A stretch of 64,000 bases of DNA from Symsagittifera roscoffensis (taxonomy: Eukaryota; Xenacoelomorpha; Acoela; Convolutidae), in the NCBI RefSeq assembly GCF_963678635.1, contig NC_087062.1:93841845-93905844 (forward strand). Direction: 5' to 3'. Positions within the stretch are counted from its first letter, which is position 1. Each line of letters opens with the position of its first letter. The position numbers and the translations under genes are program-made. The notes beneath the pieces were generated by a model, which saw only the letters and a list, made by a program, of their open reading frames with translations, searched no databases and was not told the origin of the DNA. Positions 11,272-23,681 of the stretch are shown here, piece by piece.

Positions 11272-12091
11272 TGTAGCAATCGCCCGTAAGTACATATCGA
11301 CGGAAAATAAAGTTATGTTCTAAAACGACTGGCTAGCATCTAAACACAGCTCTGCATGCTTTCCACCGTCTCTGGCAAAGCTAGTTCTTTTGGTGGTCTT
11401 TCTAACATTGGGTCGACAAAAACGTTACTAATTCCGGCTTCGATCAGAACGATCTAATTAACTTAATTAAATGCAGAAATAGTGAGCTCATGGCTGGGTC
11501 TCAGTATCCCCAGACCACGAGTTCACTCCTAAAAACAGCGCTACTGCATATTTATCATATTACTTTTATTTTTGTTCAGTAGATAAAAATCATCAACTCC
11601 ATCAAAGATGGATCAACCCTTTCCCTTAACTCATAGCTTCTCATAATCTGAAAACGAATTTAAATGTTATAAATTCAATTTAGGACATGACCAGAAGCTA
11701 AAAGTTAATAAAACAGAGAAATACCGGTTTCTCCCGAGACCCCTCCGGATTCTGCAATCCGGGCAAATAACACTCTTATCTCTTCTCGGAAGGCTGGACA
11801 CGTCGTCCCAATACCCTTCCTGGTTCTCGGGATACGTGTTGTAACGATTGTAGCGGCACAGTCGTTACATTTCGGAATGGTCTGATAGTCGTTTTCTATT
11901 TATATTTCGATCTGTCTCTCACAGTTGTCGTTCACCGTTTTTCTCAATCTGTTGTTCTGTTTCTTTTTGCAGTTTTCAGTTTTCACAAAATTTTGACGTC
12001 GTGACGTGTCTTTTTTTTCAAGAGATAATTTGCTAAAACCGCCAATTTTCCCACTCAGCTGTCACAAAATAAATTCTGGTCGAATGTCACA
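11272..12091 (-). mobile_element. Element D LTR (5' LTR, minus strand)
   Basis: On the minus strand it begins TGTGACATTCGACCAGAATT and ends GGGCGATTGCTACA, about 820 bp. The start is nearly identical to D' at 62001. It carries the conserved hairpin TTGATCCAT/ATGGA near 11600-11625. It cuts into the A-type LTR fragment that begins at 12092. Confidence 0.85.
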
Positions 12092-12713
12092 CACACAACC
12101 GGAGATACAGAACGAAAAACGGTCGATGAAAAACATGAGAATAACGAGACGTCGTATCGTGGTAACAAGACACGATAAGAAACTTAGTAGGAAGAGATCT
12201 CACAAAAGAAGGCTTCAGTGGAGCATCCGGAGCGGAACAGTACCCTCCCGGTACCGAAATCCGGGAAATTGAGGAGACAACGACTTTATTTTTAGAGAAG
12301 CACGGAATTGGAGACCCGGTGCCCGGAAACTGATATATGCTGAGAGACTGTGATAAACTGACTTTTTAGCTACTTTAATGGCCTGAACATTTGAATTAAC
12401 TCCAGTTTTGCTTGGTATTTCAGAATTTGAGTAGCTAGAAAGAGGAAAGAGTCAATCCATCTTCAATGGATTTAGTATATAACTGTCACTAAAAACATAG
12501 TAAAATAGGATTTTCGAGCCGTGTTTTCAATGGCAGTCATGTAGTCTGGGGATCCGAGATCCAGCTATGTCATTATCTTCGCATGCAAACGAAAGCTGAT
12601 CAATAGTCGTTTTACTGATGGCCTAAAATTGGTAGCTTTTACTTAGCCCTATAAAGACCAGAAAATCAACTGGCTAGGTCAAGACGGTGAAAAACGGGTC
12701 GAATTTAGGTAAC
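12092..12713 (+). mobile_element. E: fragment of an A-type LTR
   Basis: From CACAACCGGAGATACAGAACG to GGTGAAAAACGGGTCGAATTTAG this aligns with 2380-2990 of LTR A at clearly lower than full identity. The left end is cut by element D. The right end stops about 70 bp before the expected LTR terminus and meets LINE sequence. It contains the hairpin AATCCAT/ATGGATT (12454-12472). Confidence 0.8.
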
Positions 12714-13785
12714 TTTGTTTTAGCCTAATTGTTGTGATCTTGTTGTAATTTTTTTAGCCTAACTGCATAATTGATGTGATTTTAGCACAACTTTTAGCCT
12801 AATTTTTAAGATAAACTTATTAAATAGATTTGTTATGTTTGATGTTTGTGCCTGTTTGTGGAGCGCACTCTGAGGGATTTTAGAGACAGGTCTGTCAAAT
12901 GGCTTTCTGTGGAGAGGTTGGAAACTGGAACTGGCTTGAAGAGTCTGGTGGTGCAACGCTGGACCTACTGAGCTCGGGTGAGATTGTTCCTTGTTTTTGA
13001 TTTTTCTAACTCGATTTTAAAAATTAAATTAATTTAATTGTCTTTTATTAATTTTTTATTTGCTTATTTATAAAAATCCTACTAGCCGCTTATCATGGGT
13101 TAGTTCAGTCCAGTAAAAACCATTTTTTTACCTTTATGCTGCGTCAAGATGAGGAAAAACAACAAAGAATGTACAAGCAAAGATTGCTTGAAACCTTCAG
13201 GACTGATAAATTGGATTAGATGTGATCGTTGTTCTAGTTGGTATCATATCAGTTGTGTAAATATTTCTCTTGGCGACTCTAAGAAAACCAATGGTTTTAG
13301 TGTCCTTTATGTGTTGATGTAAAATCTGTTAATAAAGCAACAATAGGTAATGATTTAGTGCTAGACAATTATGTTAATACAGCCATCTCAAATGTCCGAG
13401 TACTCAAGAGAGTACCAAAAGACTCGCGTGTTCCCTTGGCGGAAAGACTGTCGGACAAAATAAATGACATCGTCTACAATGTAGATGTTACAAAATGGCT
13501 ATTTTTTTTTAACATTGTTCTTGTTTTTTTGGAGCAACCGAAAAGATGTGGACGCAAACAGACCACAAGCATGAGCTCTTTGATAAGTAAAAAAATTCGA
13601 GCAATGGACTTCCAAAACTCTATCCCCAAATTTCAAGCCCACCTCTGAGTGACCTCGAGCAGAGAATAAAGCTAATAAGTAGTAAGCTCGATGAAGGAAA
13701 TGTAAAGCGAGGAATAAGGCTTGTTGCTTCGGATGACAAAACTGCTCCTTTTTCAACTGATAACTATCAAAAATTTTTGTCTAAG
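12714..13785 (+). pseudogene. LINE-type element, 5' part with PHD-like finger
   Basis: From the ATG at 13149 the frame has a Cys/His finger resembling a PHD domain: C-x4-C, then W-x2-C-x2-C-x2-WYH-x2-C, with the last Cys pair (CPLC) reached only after a frameshift near 13300. Downstream pieces VPKDSRVPLAERLSDKIND, PKRCGRK and GNVKRGIRLVASDD match the pre-RT region common to a family of PHD-RT non-LTR retrotransposons. Further frameshifts and a stop near 13650 break it. It ends at FLSK (13785), where B's LTR begins; the reading resumes at 34987. The ~430 bases before 13149 are AT-rich with repeated TTTTAGCCTAA and no clear frame. Confidence 0.7.
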
Positions 13786-14690
13786 TGTGCCAGTCGGTCA
13801 TATTTGGAAGTTTGACCTTGAGAAAAACAAGAACGCTTAATTTTGGAGTGAAATTTGATTTTTCAAAAATTCGAATGGAGCCTGTCATGCACGATTTTCT
13901 CGCGATAACTGAAAACCGAAAAAGAGAAATCAGAACGATCGAGTAACCATCGCGGGAAAGTTGCCAGATAAAGCAGTAGGAAATTGCCATTCGCGATTTC
14001 CGTCACAATAAAACTAGAGTAGAGCTGTCCTATCTGAAACAGAAGGAAGCATATTCCCGAGAACTGGACTATTATTGCTCGACTGGACTATTATTCAAAC
14101 TGGACTAGAGTGAACCTTCGATGGAAAGGTGGACAGCTTGAGTGTCCCAATGGTTCACGAGTAACTATACTCTAAAGTTCAAACTTGTTCCTGTTATTGA
14201 AACTGATAAACATTAATTTCATTTAGTTATATTATTTAATTCTCGAGTTGCTTACCAACTTAATTACTCCCAGTTCTTGAGCGTGCTACGATGTGAGTAC
14301 CCAATTTAAATTTCTAGAGTGTGTTTTATGATTGTTATGTTGAGGTAAGGCGAGTTTAAGGTTGATCCATCTGAAATGGATCAAAGTTCCACTGTCTAAT
14401 AAAAAGTAACTTAACGGATTGTTCCGACCCGGTTTTTAACGGCGTTCATGTATTTTGGGTATCCAGAGACCTAAGTATGGGGACGTTCTTATTTCTAGAG
14501 TGGGGGGATATTTTGGTAGTAGCCTTTAAGCTGTAACGGGTTGTAGTCTCATGTCACAAGCGAACCAAATTGGCTCCGACTGATTTGAGGTAGAAAAACA
14601 CAAGATATAGTGTCCTTGACTCTTGAGCCAATGGTTATAGGGCCTATTTTTCTTAAGCCTCATGTGTGACTACAGTAGACGAATGTTACA
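13786..14690 (+). mobile_element. Element B 5' LTR
   Basis: 905 bp, TG...CA. It contains a perfect 9-bp hairpin TTGATCCAT/ATGGATCAA (14362-14384) and AATAAA at 14398-14403, a possible polyadenylation signal just downstream. The 3' LTR matches it along its length. Confidence 0.93.
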
Positions 14691-14701
14691 TAGTGTTTTT
14701 A

Positions 14702-14716
14702 TGGCGCTCCTGGGTG
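14702..14716 (+). promoter_or_regulatory. Primer-binding site (element B)
   Basis: TGGCGCTCCTGGGTG, 11 nt after the LTR end; identical to the sites in C, D and D'. Confidence 0.8.
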
Positions 14717-16055
14717 TTTACGACATCGAGACTACGGAGTCGAACCCACTTGAGACAGCTTCGGGCTGCATGCCCATTCTAGAGTACCGGTGGCTTAGCT
14801 AACCGAGTAAAAAGGGGCAACTAGGGGGACAAAAACACGAGCAAAAAGACAAAAAGCGAAACAAAAATTAAAAAAGAATAGAAAAAGGAACAAAAACCAT
14901 AAAACGAAAAAAGACAGTGACTTTGACACCAGATTAGTTGGATCAAACCTTTATATTAATTAAATAGTATACCCATACTGTTTTACAAGTTCGATCGTTT
15001 CGATCAACATAGCAATTTAACCCAGTAACCTCAATAAAATGCCCGAGTGTGGGGCGTTGTCAAGGGTTTTCAGATAGCTTGGAACTTAGCTGGACAACAA
15101 GGAGACTTGACTGGAAGAGGTGACCAGCCGAGAGGGAAAGTGGTTCAGGAGCACTTGAGCTGAACCAATAGGAGACTTGACTGGAAGAGGTGACCAGCCG
15201 ATTGGGAAAGTAGCCAAGAAGGATTTGGCAGTTCTCGAGTTCTCAAGTTGGGCAGAACGGGTATCGTTAAAATCCACATTACATTATAGGAGATAAGTGT
15301 AAAATTGGATAAGCGAAATCCCCCGGTTTTGAGGAACGTTTTTACTTGAGCAGGCCTGGAGACAGGTCTACGGTTTTCTCTTGAGAGGTTTAGCACCCGG
15401 CGCTTAAGGTAATTTTAGGCTTAAGAAGGGGGGCTAAAAAGGGGGGAGGTTAGAAGGGGGGCTGGTTAGGTTAGAGGTTGGCGGTTGCAAATTGTAAAAA
15501 GGGGGGAAATTAGAGTAACTAATTAATCGACATCGTTGATTTAGTTACATTAGTCATTAACACGCGTTGGTAATAATAGGTGGATATCCAAATTTAAACT
15601 CGAGTTAAGGCAAGGTACCCTGGTCGGATTGGTAGGGGGGAACGGACATAGAAAATTTTTGAGAGATCCGATAAGATCATTAGTTGGGGGGAGGAAAACG
15701 CGTGGCAATTAGGTACCAGACATTTTTCGATAGAAGGTAGACATTTGTCACCTTTGAATTTTAGGTGGGTTCATCTCTCTGTTTTTATTATTTTTACTTG
15801 TTTAGATTTCTGGTTGCATTTTGGTGAGGATTTGCGATTGGTTTTTATACAAACAGGTGATCACAAGATTCCTGCGCACAAGTTTTGGTTTCAAGTTGCT
15901 TGGAACAAAAAAGGGGGGTCAGCTTTTGGCCATCAAGAGAGGGTTTTGGGAAAATTTTTACTAGAGCTTGAGTGGTGGTACAAGGTACAGTGAATCAAGA
16001 AGTCCCTACAACGAAGAAGAAGGAGGTCCCACCGCTCAAACACTTGTTAACTGTC

Positions 16056-16770
16056 TTGGGACAGTGCCAAGGAAGTCTTGGGACAGTACCAGAGAGGTCT
16101 TGGGACAGTGCCAAAGAAGTCTTGGGACAGTGCAGTCTGGGGACAGTCTTGGGACAGTGCAGTCCTGGGATAGTCTTGGACCAGAGCAGTCTTGGTACAG
16201 TCTTGGGACAGTACAGCCTTGAGACAGTACAGTCTTGGGACGGCACAGTCTTGGGACAGTGGTCTTGGGATAGTGGTATTGGGACAGTGGTCTTGGGACA
16301 GTGGTCTTGGGACAGTGGTCTTGGGACAGTGGCCTTGGGACAGTGGTCCTGGGACAGTGGTCTTGGGACAGTGGTCTTGGGACAGTGGTCTTGGGACAGT
16401 AGTCTTGGGAAAGTGGTCTTGGGACAGTAGCCTTGGGACAGTAGTCTTGGGACAGTAGCCTTCGGACACTGGTCTTGGGATAGTAGCCTTGGGACACTAG
16501 TCTTGGGACAGTAGTCTTGGGACACTAGTCTTGGGACACTAGCCTGGGGACACTAGTCTTGGGACAGTAGTCTTGGGACACTAGTCTTGGGACAGTAGTC
16601 TTGGGACAGTTTTGGGACAGTGGTCCTGGGATAGTACTCTCGGGACAGGGGTCTTGGGACACTGACAAAAAGTACTGGGACAGTACCGAACATTCTTGGG
16701 ACAGTAGAAAGAAGCCTGGGACGGTACAAAGAAGGGTAGGGACTGTAACTGGAAGTCTTGGGACGGTATA
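16056..16770. repeat. 14-bp minisatellite (CTTGGGACAGTGGT)
   Basis: About 40 copies of a 14-bp unit, CTTGGGACAGTGGT, with TAGT, CTAGT and longer variants at both edges. The unit lacks stop codons in most frames, so long open frames appear on both strands. These are artefacts of the repeat, not genes. Confidence 0.95.
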
Positions 16771-17019
16771 AAAATTGGAGTAAAATTACAATAAGTATTT
16801 TAAGACAGAATTAAAACAGAACAAGACTAGTCGGAACCCGGTACGGTTGTGACCACAAATAAAGAAAGTTTCTCGAAAGGTTTTGAAAGAGAACTGGGAA
16901 CATCGTTTTTATCACGTTGTATATTTCCTTTTAATAATTTTTCCACAAAAGATTTTATTCTTAGAATAGAATTGTGTATATAGTAATATTGTAAATAGGA
17001 GCAATTGCAAATAGAAATA

Positions 17020-18354
17020 ATGAGACGGAGTAGGGTACCGGTGCTCGGAAAAAGGTCAACTGGATCAAACACGAAATATAACTCGTCGCTGCGCGGAACG
17101 ACATCAATGGGCCAAAAGAAGACAAAAGAAAACTTTTCAGTTAGTATGGTCAGCACGAGGAGTAGTACTGAGAACAAGACGAGAGAAGGTGCTAAAGACA
17201 AACAGGCGGAGCCCACAATTGAAATCGATCTAGAGACACCAGACCAGAGCGTAGATGAAGTAGAGAAGAACACAACGGAATCCACACCGATGCCCCATAT
17301 GGAAGATCAAAATCCAAAAACCGTGGAGTTTTCGCCGATAGACGCGTTGGAAGACACAACAGGCAATACCCGAGAAACGGTGAAAGACGACTCCCAAGTA
17401 AAGAAGACATCTTTTACAGAAAAGTTGGCGATGATGGTTGGAATGAAATCGAAGGACAACACGGCCGAAGAATCAAAAACTGAAAGAGCGCGAACATTTG
17501 GGACAGTGAGCACGAAGGCGACAGAAGCCGACCAAAAGGAAGAACAAGCCAGAACGGAAGCGACAGCCGAAAACAAGACAACGGCTGATCATGAAACAGC
17601 TACTCTTGAGCTTGGCGACCTGATGACAAAACTAAATCAGATCGACAAAAAACTAAAGTACAGTGAGGAAGATAGAGACTTAATAAGGAAAGAGTTGAAA
17701 TACAACAAACACGAGTATCTGGATAGTTATTTTAACCCGGCTAATGCGACAGACGAGAGACTCCAGCAGATGTCGGACAAGGGAGATGCCACCAATGAAG
17801 AACGAGATAAGAACATCAAAAAAGATATGCAACAGTTGAAAAACCGGTATGATGATGTCAACAGCCAATTAGGTAGCCTGGAAAAGAGAATGGACACAAT
17901 GAACAGGAATCAGGCCGAAAGTTCGTGTGCAATACAGGCGAAATTGGATGCAATCTTGAGAAATTCTACCTCACAAGAAAGACTGGCAGCGGATCGCACG
18001 CAAGGCACCAGAGTTGACTTTGTGGAACCACAAAGGAACAAACGGCAATCGACACCGTTGCCTTTAAACCGGGATGCGGTAAGCATAGCACCAACGGCTG
18101 CTAAAACAATCATGAAAAATGGAACATCAAACACAATGAGTGGTCCGGGGGACTCAACAGCTAACAGCAACGCAGGTCCGGATGCCATGACGTGGGCAAG
18201 CACTTGGGAGATGATGAACAGGACTCTAGAGGCCTTCGCCACGATGAACACTGACTCGAGCGATAGGAGAGACGGAAAACAAGAAAAACTTTCAAGAAGC
18301 CAAAAGAATTCAAAGACGACTCCGATGGATGCATTGACACTTGGGTGGAAGTGA
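17020..18354 (+). pseudogene. Element B Gag, N-terminal and coiled-coil region (frameshifted before capsid)
   Basis: The first ATG of the frame is at 17020 (MRRSRVPVLGKR). The product is Lys/Glu/Thr-rich and probably disordered for ~200 residues. A heptad-like helical stretch follows (residues ~200-300: LGDLMTKLNQIDKKLKYSEE and on), then a linker. It matches C's Gag in layout, weakly in sequence. In C the frame runs straight on into capsid. In B the frame ends at 18354, and the capsid frame is already open upstream of 18310 in another phase, so a one-base shift lies shortly before. I read this as a mutation, not programmed frameshifting, because C has gag and pol in one phase. Confidence 0.75.
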
Positions 18355-21300
18355 TGAGATTACACCTAGAGCAAGATAACTTAAATGATGAAAGACAAGC
18401 ATGCACAGCCATACTCAGCAACTTGGAAGGCACGGCATTAAAATGCGTGGTTGCAAAGAAAGAAGAAGAACGCGATACCGCGGACAAAACCTTCGAAATA
18501 TTGCTGAATCGATTCGGGTCAGGCATGAAGGGTCACCAAGCGATGATGCGATTTGAAAAGAGAAGGCAGAGGGACGATGAGTCAATTGATCGGTTCCTAG
18601 ATGACCTTGAGAGCTTGAGAAGAAGGAGTGACCCAGAGGAGTCGACAAACAGAAGAAACTTTAGCATTGCCTCGAAGTTCATTGATGGGGTAAAAAGTGA
18701 TGACTTAAGAACAATGTTAGCAACATACTACACATTGTCGAAAGACAGCGCACCGACCCCAGAAGAAATGAGACAGAAATCAAGGGAATACATGCTGATG
18801 AAGCCCAAGAAATACTCATATTCAGAAAACAGGAACACGCAAGGGGGAAGCCAACCTCAGAGGTCGTCATGGTACAAGCCTAGAGATGACAAGGACAAGC
18901 GCAGATCATGCGCGAACTGCGGGTCGGCGGATCACCAAGTGGCTGACTGCACAACATACAAACAAGGCATGAAGAGTCTAGGATACGCACCGGATGAGGA
19001 GGACATGAGCCAGATGGAGGAACACGAGTACTATAGTGGCTTAATCATCAAGATAGGCGCGAGATGCTTCTTCTGTAACCAAGAAGGGCACTTCAGAATG
19101 GATTGTCCCTTGTTCTGGGAAGCGGTCAAGGACCAGAGTCACCCCAAACATAAGTTGGCATTAGCGGCGGTGCAGAATCAGCGGAATAGACAAAACGAGT
19201 TTGAATCTAGGAAATTAGGAGCACCAAGCACGGAATTGCCGACGAAAACAGTGAAAGCTGTAACACATGTTAATGGTGCGATAGAATCCGCAGCCGGGAA
19301 CTCTCTAGAGATAAATTATGAGATGGCGGCGACGGAAGCAATTACCAAAGTGAAACAGGATCTGGCTGCGAAAGAAATAGAGCAACGACTAAAGCAGGAG
19401 ATCGAAAGACAGAATTTCAACGAAGCATTAACTGGATCAAAGCCAACACCAGAGGCTGTACCGGGCTCGACAAAGACCGGGAATTGTAACACTGTAAAAA
19501 TGGTGACGAGAAAGCCATTCGGCATATCGAAAATCGGGGCTAGAATATTGTCGATAATCACAGTGGGCGGCCACGAGGTAACCAGAAACTTGAGCGAACC
19601 GAGCGACCAGACAATAATGCACATTGACGTGTACGCAGATTACTTGAGTTGTATAAGCCCACAAACGACTTCTAGAGCGTTGAGAGCACTACTCACGAGC
19701 AAATCGGTACGTGTTGATAACAGGCATACTGAAGCTTTTGGTCCACACGAGGTGATGCTAAATATAGATGGAATCAACATCTATACCAAGACAATGATAA
19801 CATGTGACGAAGACCTAATTGGGCAAATCTACGTAGGGAAAGAAGAGTTGAAAGTGAGATCAATTGGACACTGCGCCATGCTTGAAGAAGATGCGATGCA
19901 CATCGGGACGGAGGCAGATGTGACAGGGCACGTGCTAGACATAAGTGGCAAAAAGACTCAGTTACGTGGGTTACTTGATACGGGAGCAGTCTTGAGCGTC
20001 ATACCAATCCAAACTTGGGAACGAATGGGCTTCAACAAAGATGACTTGATAGATTCGAGAATACGGTTGTCGGCTGCGAACAAAGGAGCCCTGCGCGTGT
20101 TAGGCAGAACGCCGATAATAGCGCTCAATCTGGGGGAACGTAACCTGTGGATGAGCTTTCTCGTGGTAGAAAACCTAGATGAATCTGACCAATTCATTTC
20201 GGGCAGAGACTTCATCAGGAATTTCGATGTAGCGATTGATCTAAATAACGCAATGTTCAAGATACGGAACCCGGAGAGGAGGTACGCAATCAAACCGGTA
20301 AATTTAACAATGGCAAATGAAACCAAAGCACCGGTATTCTTGAGTAGGAGGGTGAGGTTAAAGGCGAATGAAGCGGCAATTGTAGGCTTGAGGATGAAAA
20401 ATTACAATGAACTAAGTGACAACAAGCAAGTGTGTATAGTTCCGAATCCTAATAGTCAAAGTGCTGCTGTTTTAGGAAGATCCTTCTCGATAACGAAGAG
20501 CGGCCTCTGCGTCAGTGTCTTGTTGAATACTCTTGATATACCGATCACGATACAGAGAGGGAGGAAACTGGGATATGCTTTACCGGTTAAAACCCGATAT
20601 GAAACAACTGAGAAATCAAAACAAAAAGAAGTTGTTGATTGTCCCAATCATAGGGACAAAATTTGTATCTTGAGACGATTGCAGAAAATAAAAGATTCTT
20701 CAGGTCTTGTTAAATCAATTAAGTCAGAGACGGACGATGGGCTGTCGAGCTGTTCGAACTTTCCAGAGCGGCCCACACTAGATGAAGTGCAAACTGATAA
20801 ACCGGTTCTGCCGGAGATTGAACATTTGAGGGGCAAACTGACAGATGAACAGCTCGAAGCCATCAAGGACGTACTAGAGCGGAACGAAGAAGTTTTTTCG
20901 AGGCATAAAGCGGAGATCGGATGTTGTAATTTCGTTGAGCATGAAATAGAACTTGATGAGAACGCGGTACCGCACAGGGAGGGGGCGAGACGCATGACCC
21001 CACACAAACCGGAGGCGTGTAGAAAAGAAATCGAGACGTTACTAGAGTATGACATGATAGAACCATCCAAGTCACCGTGGGCGTGTGGAGTAGTGATGGC
21101 CAAAAAGAAAGGCGACCAGTTGAGGTTTTGTTGTGACTTTCGATACCTGAACTCCGTCACGGTGAAGGATGCCTATCCCATACCTAGGATTGATGAGAGC
21201 CTCTCGAAGTTAGGTGATGCAAAATTTTTTACGACTCTTGATTTAGGCTCGGCCTTTTGGCAGGTACCACTAAGGAAGCAGGACAGGGACAAGACAGGGT

Positions 21301-22412
21301 TTGCCTGCGAGTTGGGTCTGTTTCAATGGAAACGGATGCCGTTTGGACTTTGCAATGCCACAGCCACGTTTCAGCGGTTGATGGCACACGCGCTGATAGG
21401 CGTGACGAAGAAGTATGGCAATCTGGTAATGTGCTACGTGGATGACGTAGTAATAGCGACGCCCACACTAGAAGACCACATTGAGAGACTTGACGAAGTG
21501 TTTGCATGCATGAAAAGGTCGGGGCTAAAGTTTAAACCATCAAAGTGCGAGATACTCAAGGACTCAATAAAATACTTGGGCAGGATGGTAGACAAGCACG
21601 GCATCAGACCTGATCCGGACGCCGTGGAAGCAGTCCTAACCTGGAAATCGCCGAAGACAGAACACCAGTTGATGAGCTTCCTGGGTTTCGCTAACTATTA
21701 TAGAGAGTTCATCAAAGGCTATGCGGACAAGGTATACCCGATGCAACAATTAATGAGACACAAGGGCAAGAAGTTCACGTGGAACAACGCAGCAGAAGAT
21801 TCATTCCAGAGAATAAAGAAAGAGCTATGTGAGGCACGAGTACTGGGTATGCCGACTGAGAAAGGGATGTACGTGCTGGACACGGATGCGTCGGTAGTCG
21901 CGATTTCTGGAATTCTCCATCAAGAACAAGAATGGAATGGGAAGACAGTCTTGAGACCAATAGCGTACGGGAGCAAAGTCCTAAGTGACACGGAAATGAA
22001 GTACGGAGCACCGAAAGCAGAGATGTTCGCGGTGGTTACCTTTGTCGAGAACTACAGGGCATACCTGGGCAGTGAGCCATTCAAGTTGCGAGTCGACAAC
22101 AGAGCACTGACCTGGCTGAAAACGTACTCAATGGACCAAAGTTACATTGGGAGGTGGATAGTTCGCCTGAAAGGATACAACATGATAATTGAGCATAGAA
22201 CACGAGATAAACATCAGAATGCCGACAGCTTGAGTAAGAAGACGGAGTTCTATAAGAGACAAGAGCAAAGAGAGGCAGACAGACCTGAAATCAAAGATGG
22301 CTTCTCCTTCATGGACAAGGAAACGTACGACAGTCTTCCACTCACGAGATGGCTGGACAAATCAGGCAAACCGATTGAAGATCATCCTGAATTACCTAGA
22401 GAACCTCCATGA
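18345..22412 (+). pseudogene. Element B gag (capsid, zinc knuckles) and pol (protease, RT, RNase H)
   Basis: The frame opens in a retrotransposon capsid-like domain (W-x-EVM ... RFGSGMKGHQAM ... FLDDLESLRRRS). Two CCHC knuckles follow: CANCGSADHQVADC (18909-18950) and CFFCNQEGHFRMDC (19066-19107). The protease has LLDTGAV with the DTG at ~19977, RT has FCCDFRYLN, TTLDLGSAFWQVPL, MPFGLCNAT and YVDD (~21434), and RNase H starts at VLDTDAS (~21875). These are Ty3/gypsy signatures in the usual order. All catalytic residues I can check are present. The frame ends in an in-frame TGA at 22410-22412; the same frame continues beyond it, so this is a nonsense break rather than a true end. Confidence 0.9.
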
Positions 22413-22421
22413 AAGACCATC

Positions 22422-23672
22422 TTGAAGAAGAGCAGAAGGATTCCGATAGAGATAATACTCAAGTCGAAGATCGTGAGGGAGACGCTCAAGGCAAAAGGCT
22501 ATGATCTTAACCAGGTAGAAGCGGGAACTGCACAGATAGATGATGACTTAATGAGGTTGCTCGAGAAACTATCAGATGATAAGCCCGTGATCCAAGAGAA
22601 GGGTCAAGAGGAACCGGAAGTCACTATACTTCGGAGAAAAGAAACAGTGAACAATACTGACTCCTCAAGAGGAAGCGTCACTGACAGCAAAGATGTCGTG
22701 CGGTCACTAGTTGACAAAATCCCCGAAAACATTCTGGAGCAGACCAAGGTTAGGAAAAATAAAGTGGCGTTCAAAGAAGATACTGAACACCTGGGACTAG
22801 GTCAAGAGTCCGGGGAGTGGTCCATGTTCACGGAAGAAGAAACCGGAGAAGGAAAATTGTCCGGTGAAGAATGGGATGAAGACTCGGATGAGAGCAGCGA
22901 AAACCAAGACAGTCTGTGCATGATATTGGCGGAAGACAAGATGAGGCACCATGACAGGGAGTTACAGACGGATCCATCTTCAGGAACGTACAATCTGGAC
23001 ATACAGGATATACGAGGTGGTGAAGAACTTGAGAAAATTGCGGTTTCAAGGAAGCCATTCAGGGAACTATCATGCAAATCAAACGTCAGAACGAATCTGG
23101 TGCCAGAAGACGATATGAAAATCGTGAAAAGGATGATATGCGTGAAGCTGAGTAATGACATCCACAACCCTGGTGAGATGAATGGACAGATCATGGCGCT
23201 AAAGGAGCATGTCAAGGCGAGATATAGGCTGTCAGACCTAATAAGAGCCCAAAAGAATGACAAAATGACAAGTAACCTATTCAAATGGATCCAGTCGGGG
23301 GTCAAGGAGAAGGGGGAACTCGAGGAAGACAGCTACAAGATCTTGAGCCAGTTCTACAAAGAAAAGAAAGACTTACTCTACCACACAGCTGATGGGGTGG
23401 TAGCATGCAAGAGGAAAGATGAGGAGAAGATATTACACAAACACAACCTCATCATACTACCACAATTGTATCAAACGGAGGTGCTTTTCAGATCGCACGA
23501 CCAGATGGGTCACCAGGGGATAGATAAAGTACAACAAAGGATACTTCACAGGTTTGATTGGCCAGGAATGAGAAAAGCTTGCGAGAGATGGGTGAATGCA
23601 TGCCTGGCATGCCTCCAGTTAAAAGACCCAAGGAAGATGAAGTTCCCCCTCAAGTCCGTCGAGAGCTCATAG
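22422..23672 (+). pseudogene. Element B pol: RNase H-integrase linker and integrase zinc domain
   Basis: Same phase as the preceding pol frame after its TGA. About 270 residues of acidic, Ser-rich linker align poorly with C. The N-terminal integrase domain follows: H-x3-H in HDQMGHQG, then CLACLQ, giving the HHCC zinc site (~23498-23613). The frame stops at TAG 23670-23672, one codon before the conserved FNEVVQIDHQK. In C that codon is Gly, so the stop is a lesion. Confidence 0.85.
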
Positions 23673-23681
23673 TTCAATGAA

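Larger units (their letters stand above)
7755..12091 (-). mobile_element. Element D: LTR plus leader of a related LTR element, 3' truncated
   Basis: Read on the minus strand it starts with an LTR at 12091 (TGTGACATTCG), has its primer-binding site at 11259-11245, and continues as a leader to about 7755, where it meets element A's gag head-on. It contains no gag or pol. Its LTR and leader match D' (62001-64000) better than A or C: both use CGGAAGGGT where A and C use CGGAGGGT. The last ~400 bases (7755-8160) are AT-rich with no recognised content; I assign them to D's leader by position only. Confidence 0.75.
14691..17019 (+). other. Element B leader (5' UTR)
   Basis: Non-coding. After the primer site come an A-rich CAAAAA stretch (~14815-14930), then 15085-15240 with two copies of GGAGACTTGACTGGAAGAGG, each folding as CTGG/CCAG and each followed by another hairpin (TGGTTCAG/CTGAACCA; GCCAA/TTGGC). 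Four G6 runs lie at 15428-15506, with more at 15630, 15684 and 15910. A long 14-bp minisatellite then leads to the gag ATG. B lacks the TTGCC/GGCAA modules of A, C and D, but the paired hairpins may play the same part. Confidence 0.7.

Noticed and set aside
15968-16525. Long open frames on both strands encoding LGTVVLGQWSWDS-like or CPKTTVPRPLSQD-like repeats
   Set aside because: They are translations of the 14-bp minisatellite, which lacks stops in most frames; the period is not a multiple of three and nothing else supports coding.
18300-18354. Programmed frameshift between Gag N-terminus and capsid in B
   Set aside because: C has both in a single phase, and the shift in B lies inside gag, not at the gag/pol border, so mutation is the simpler reading.
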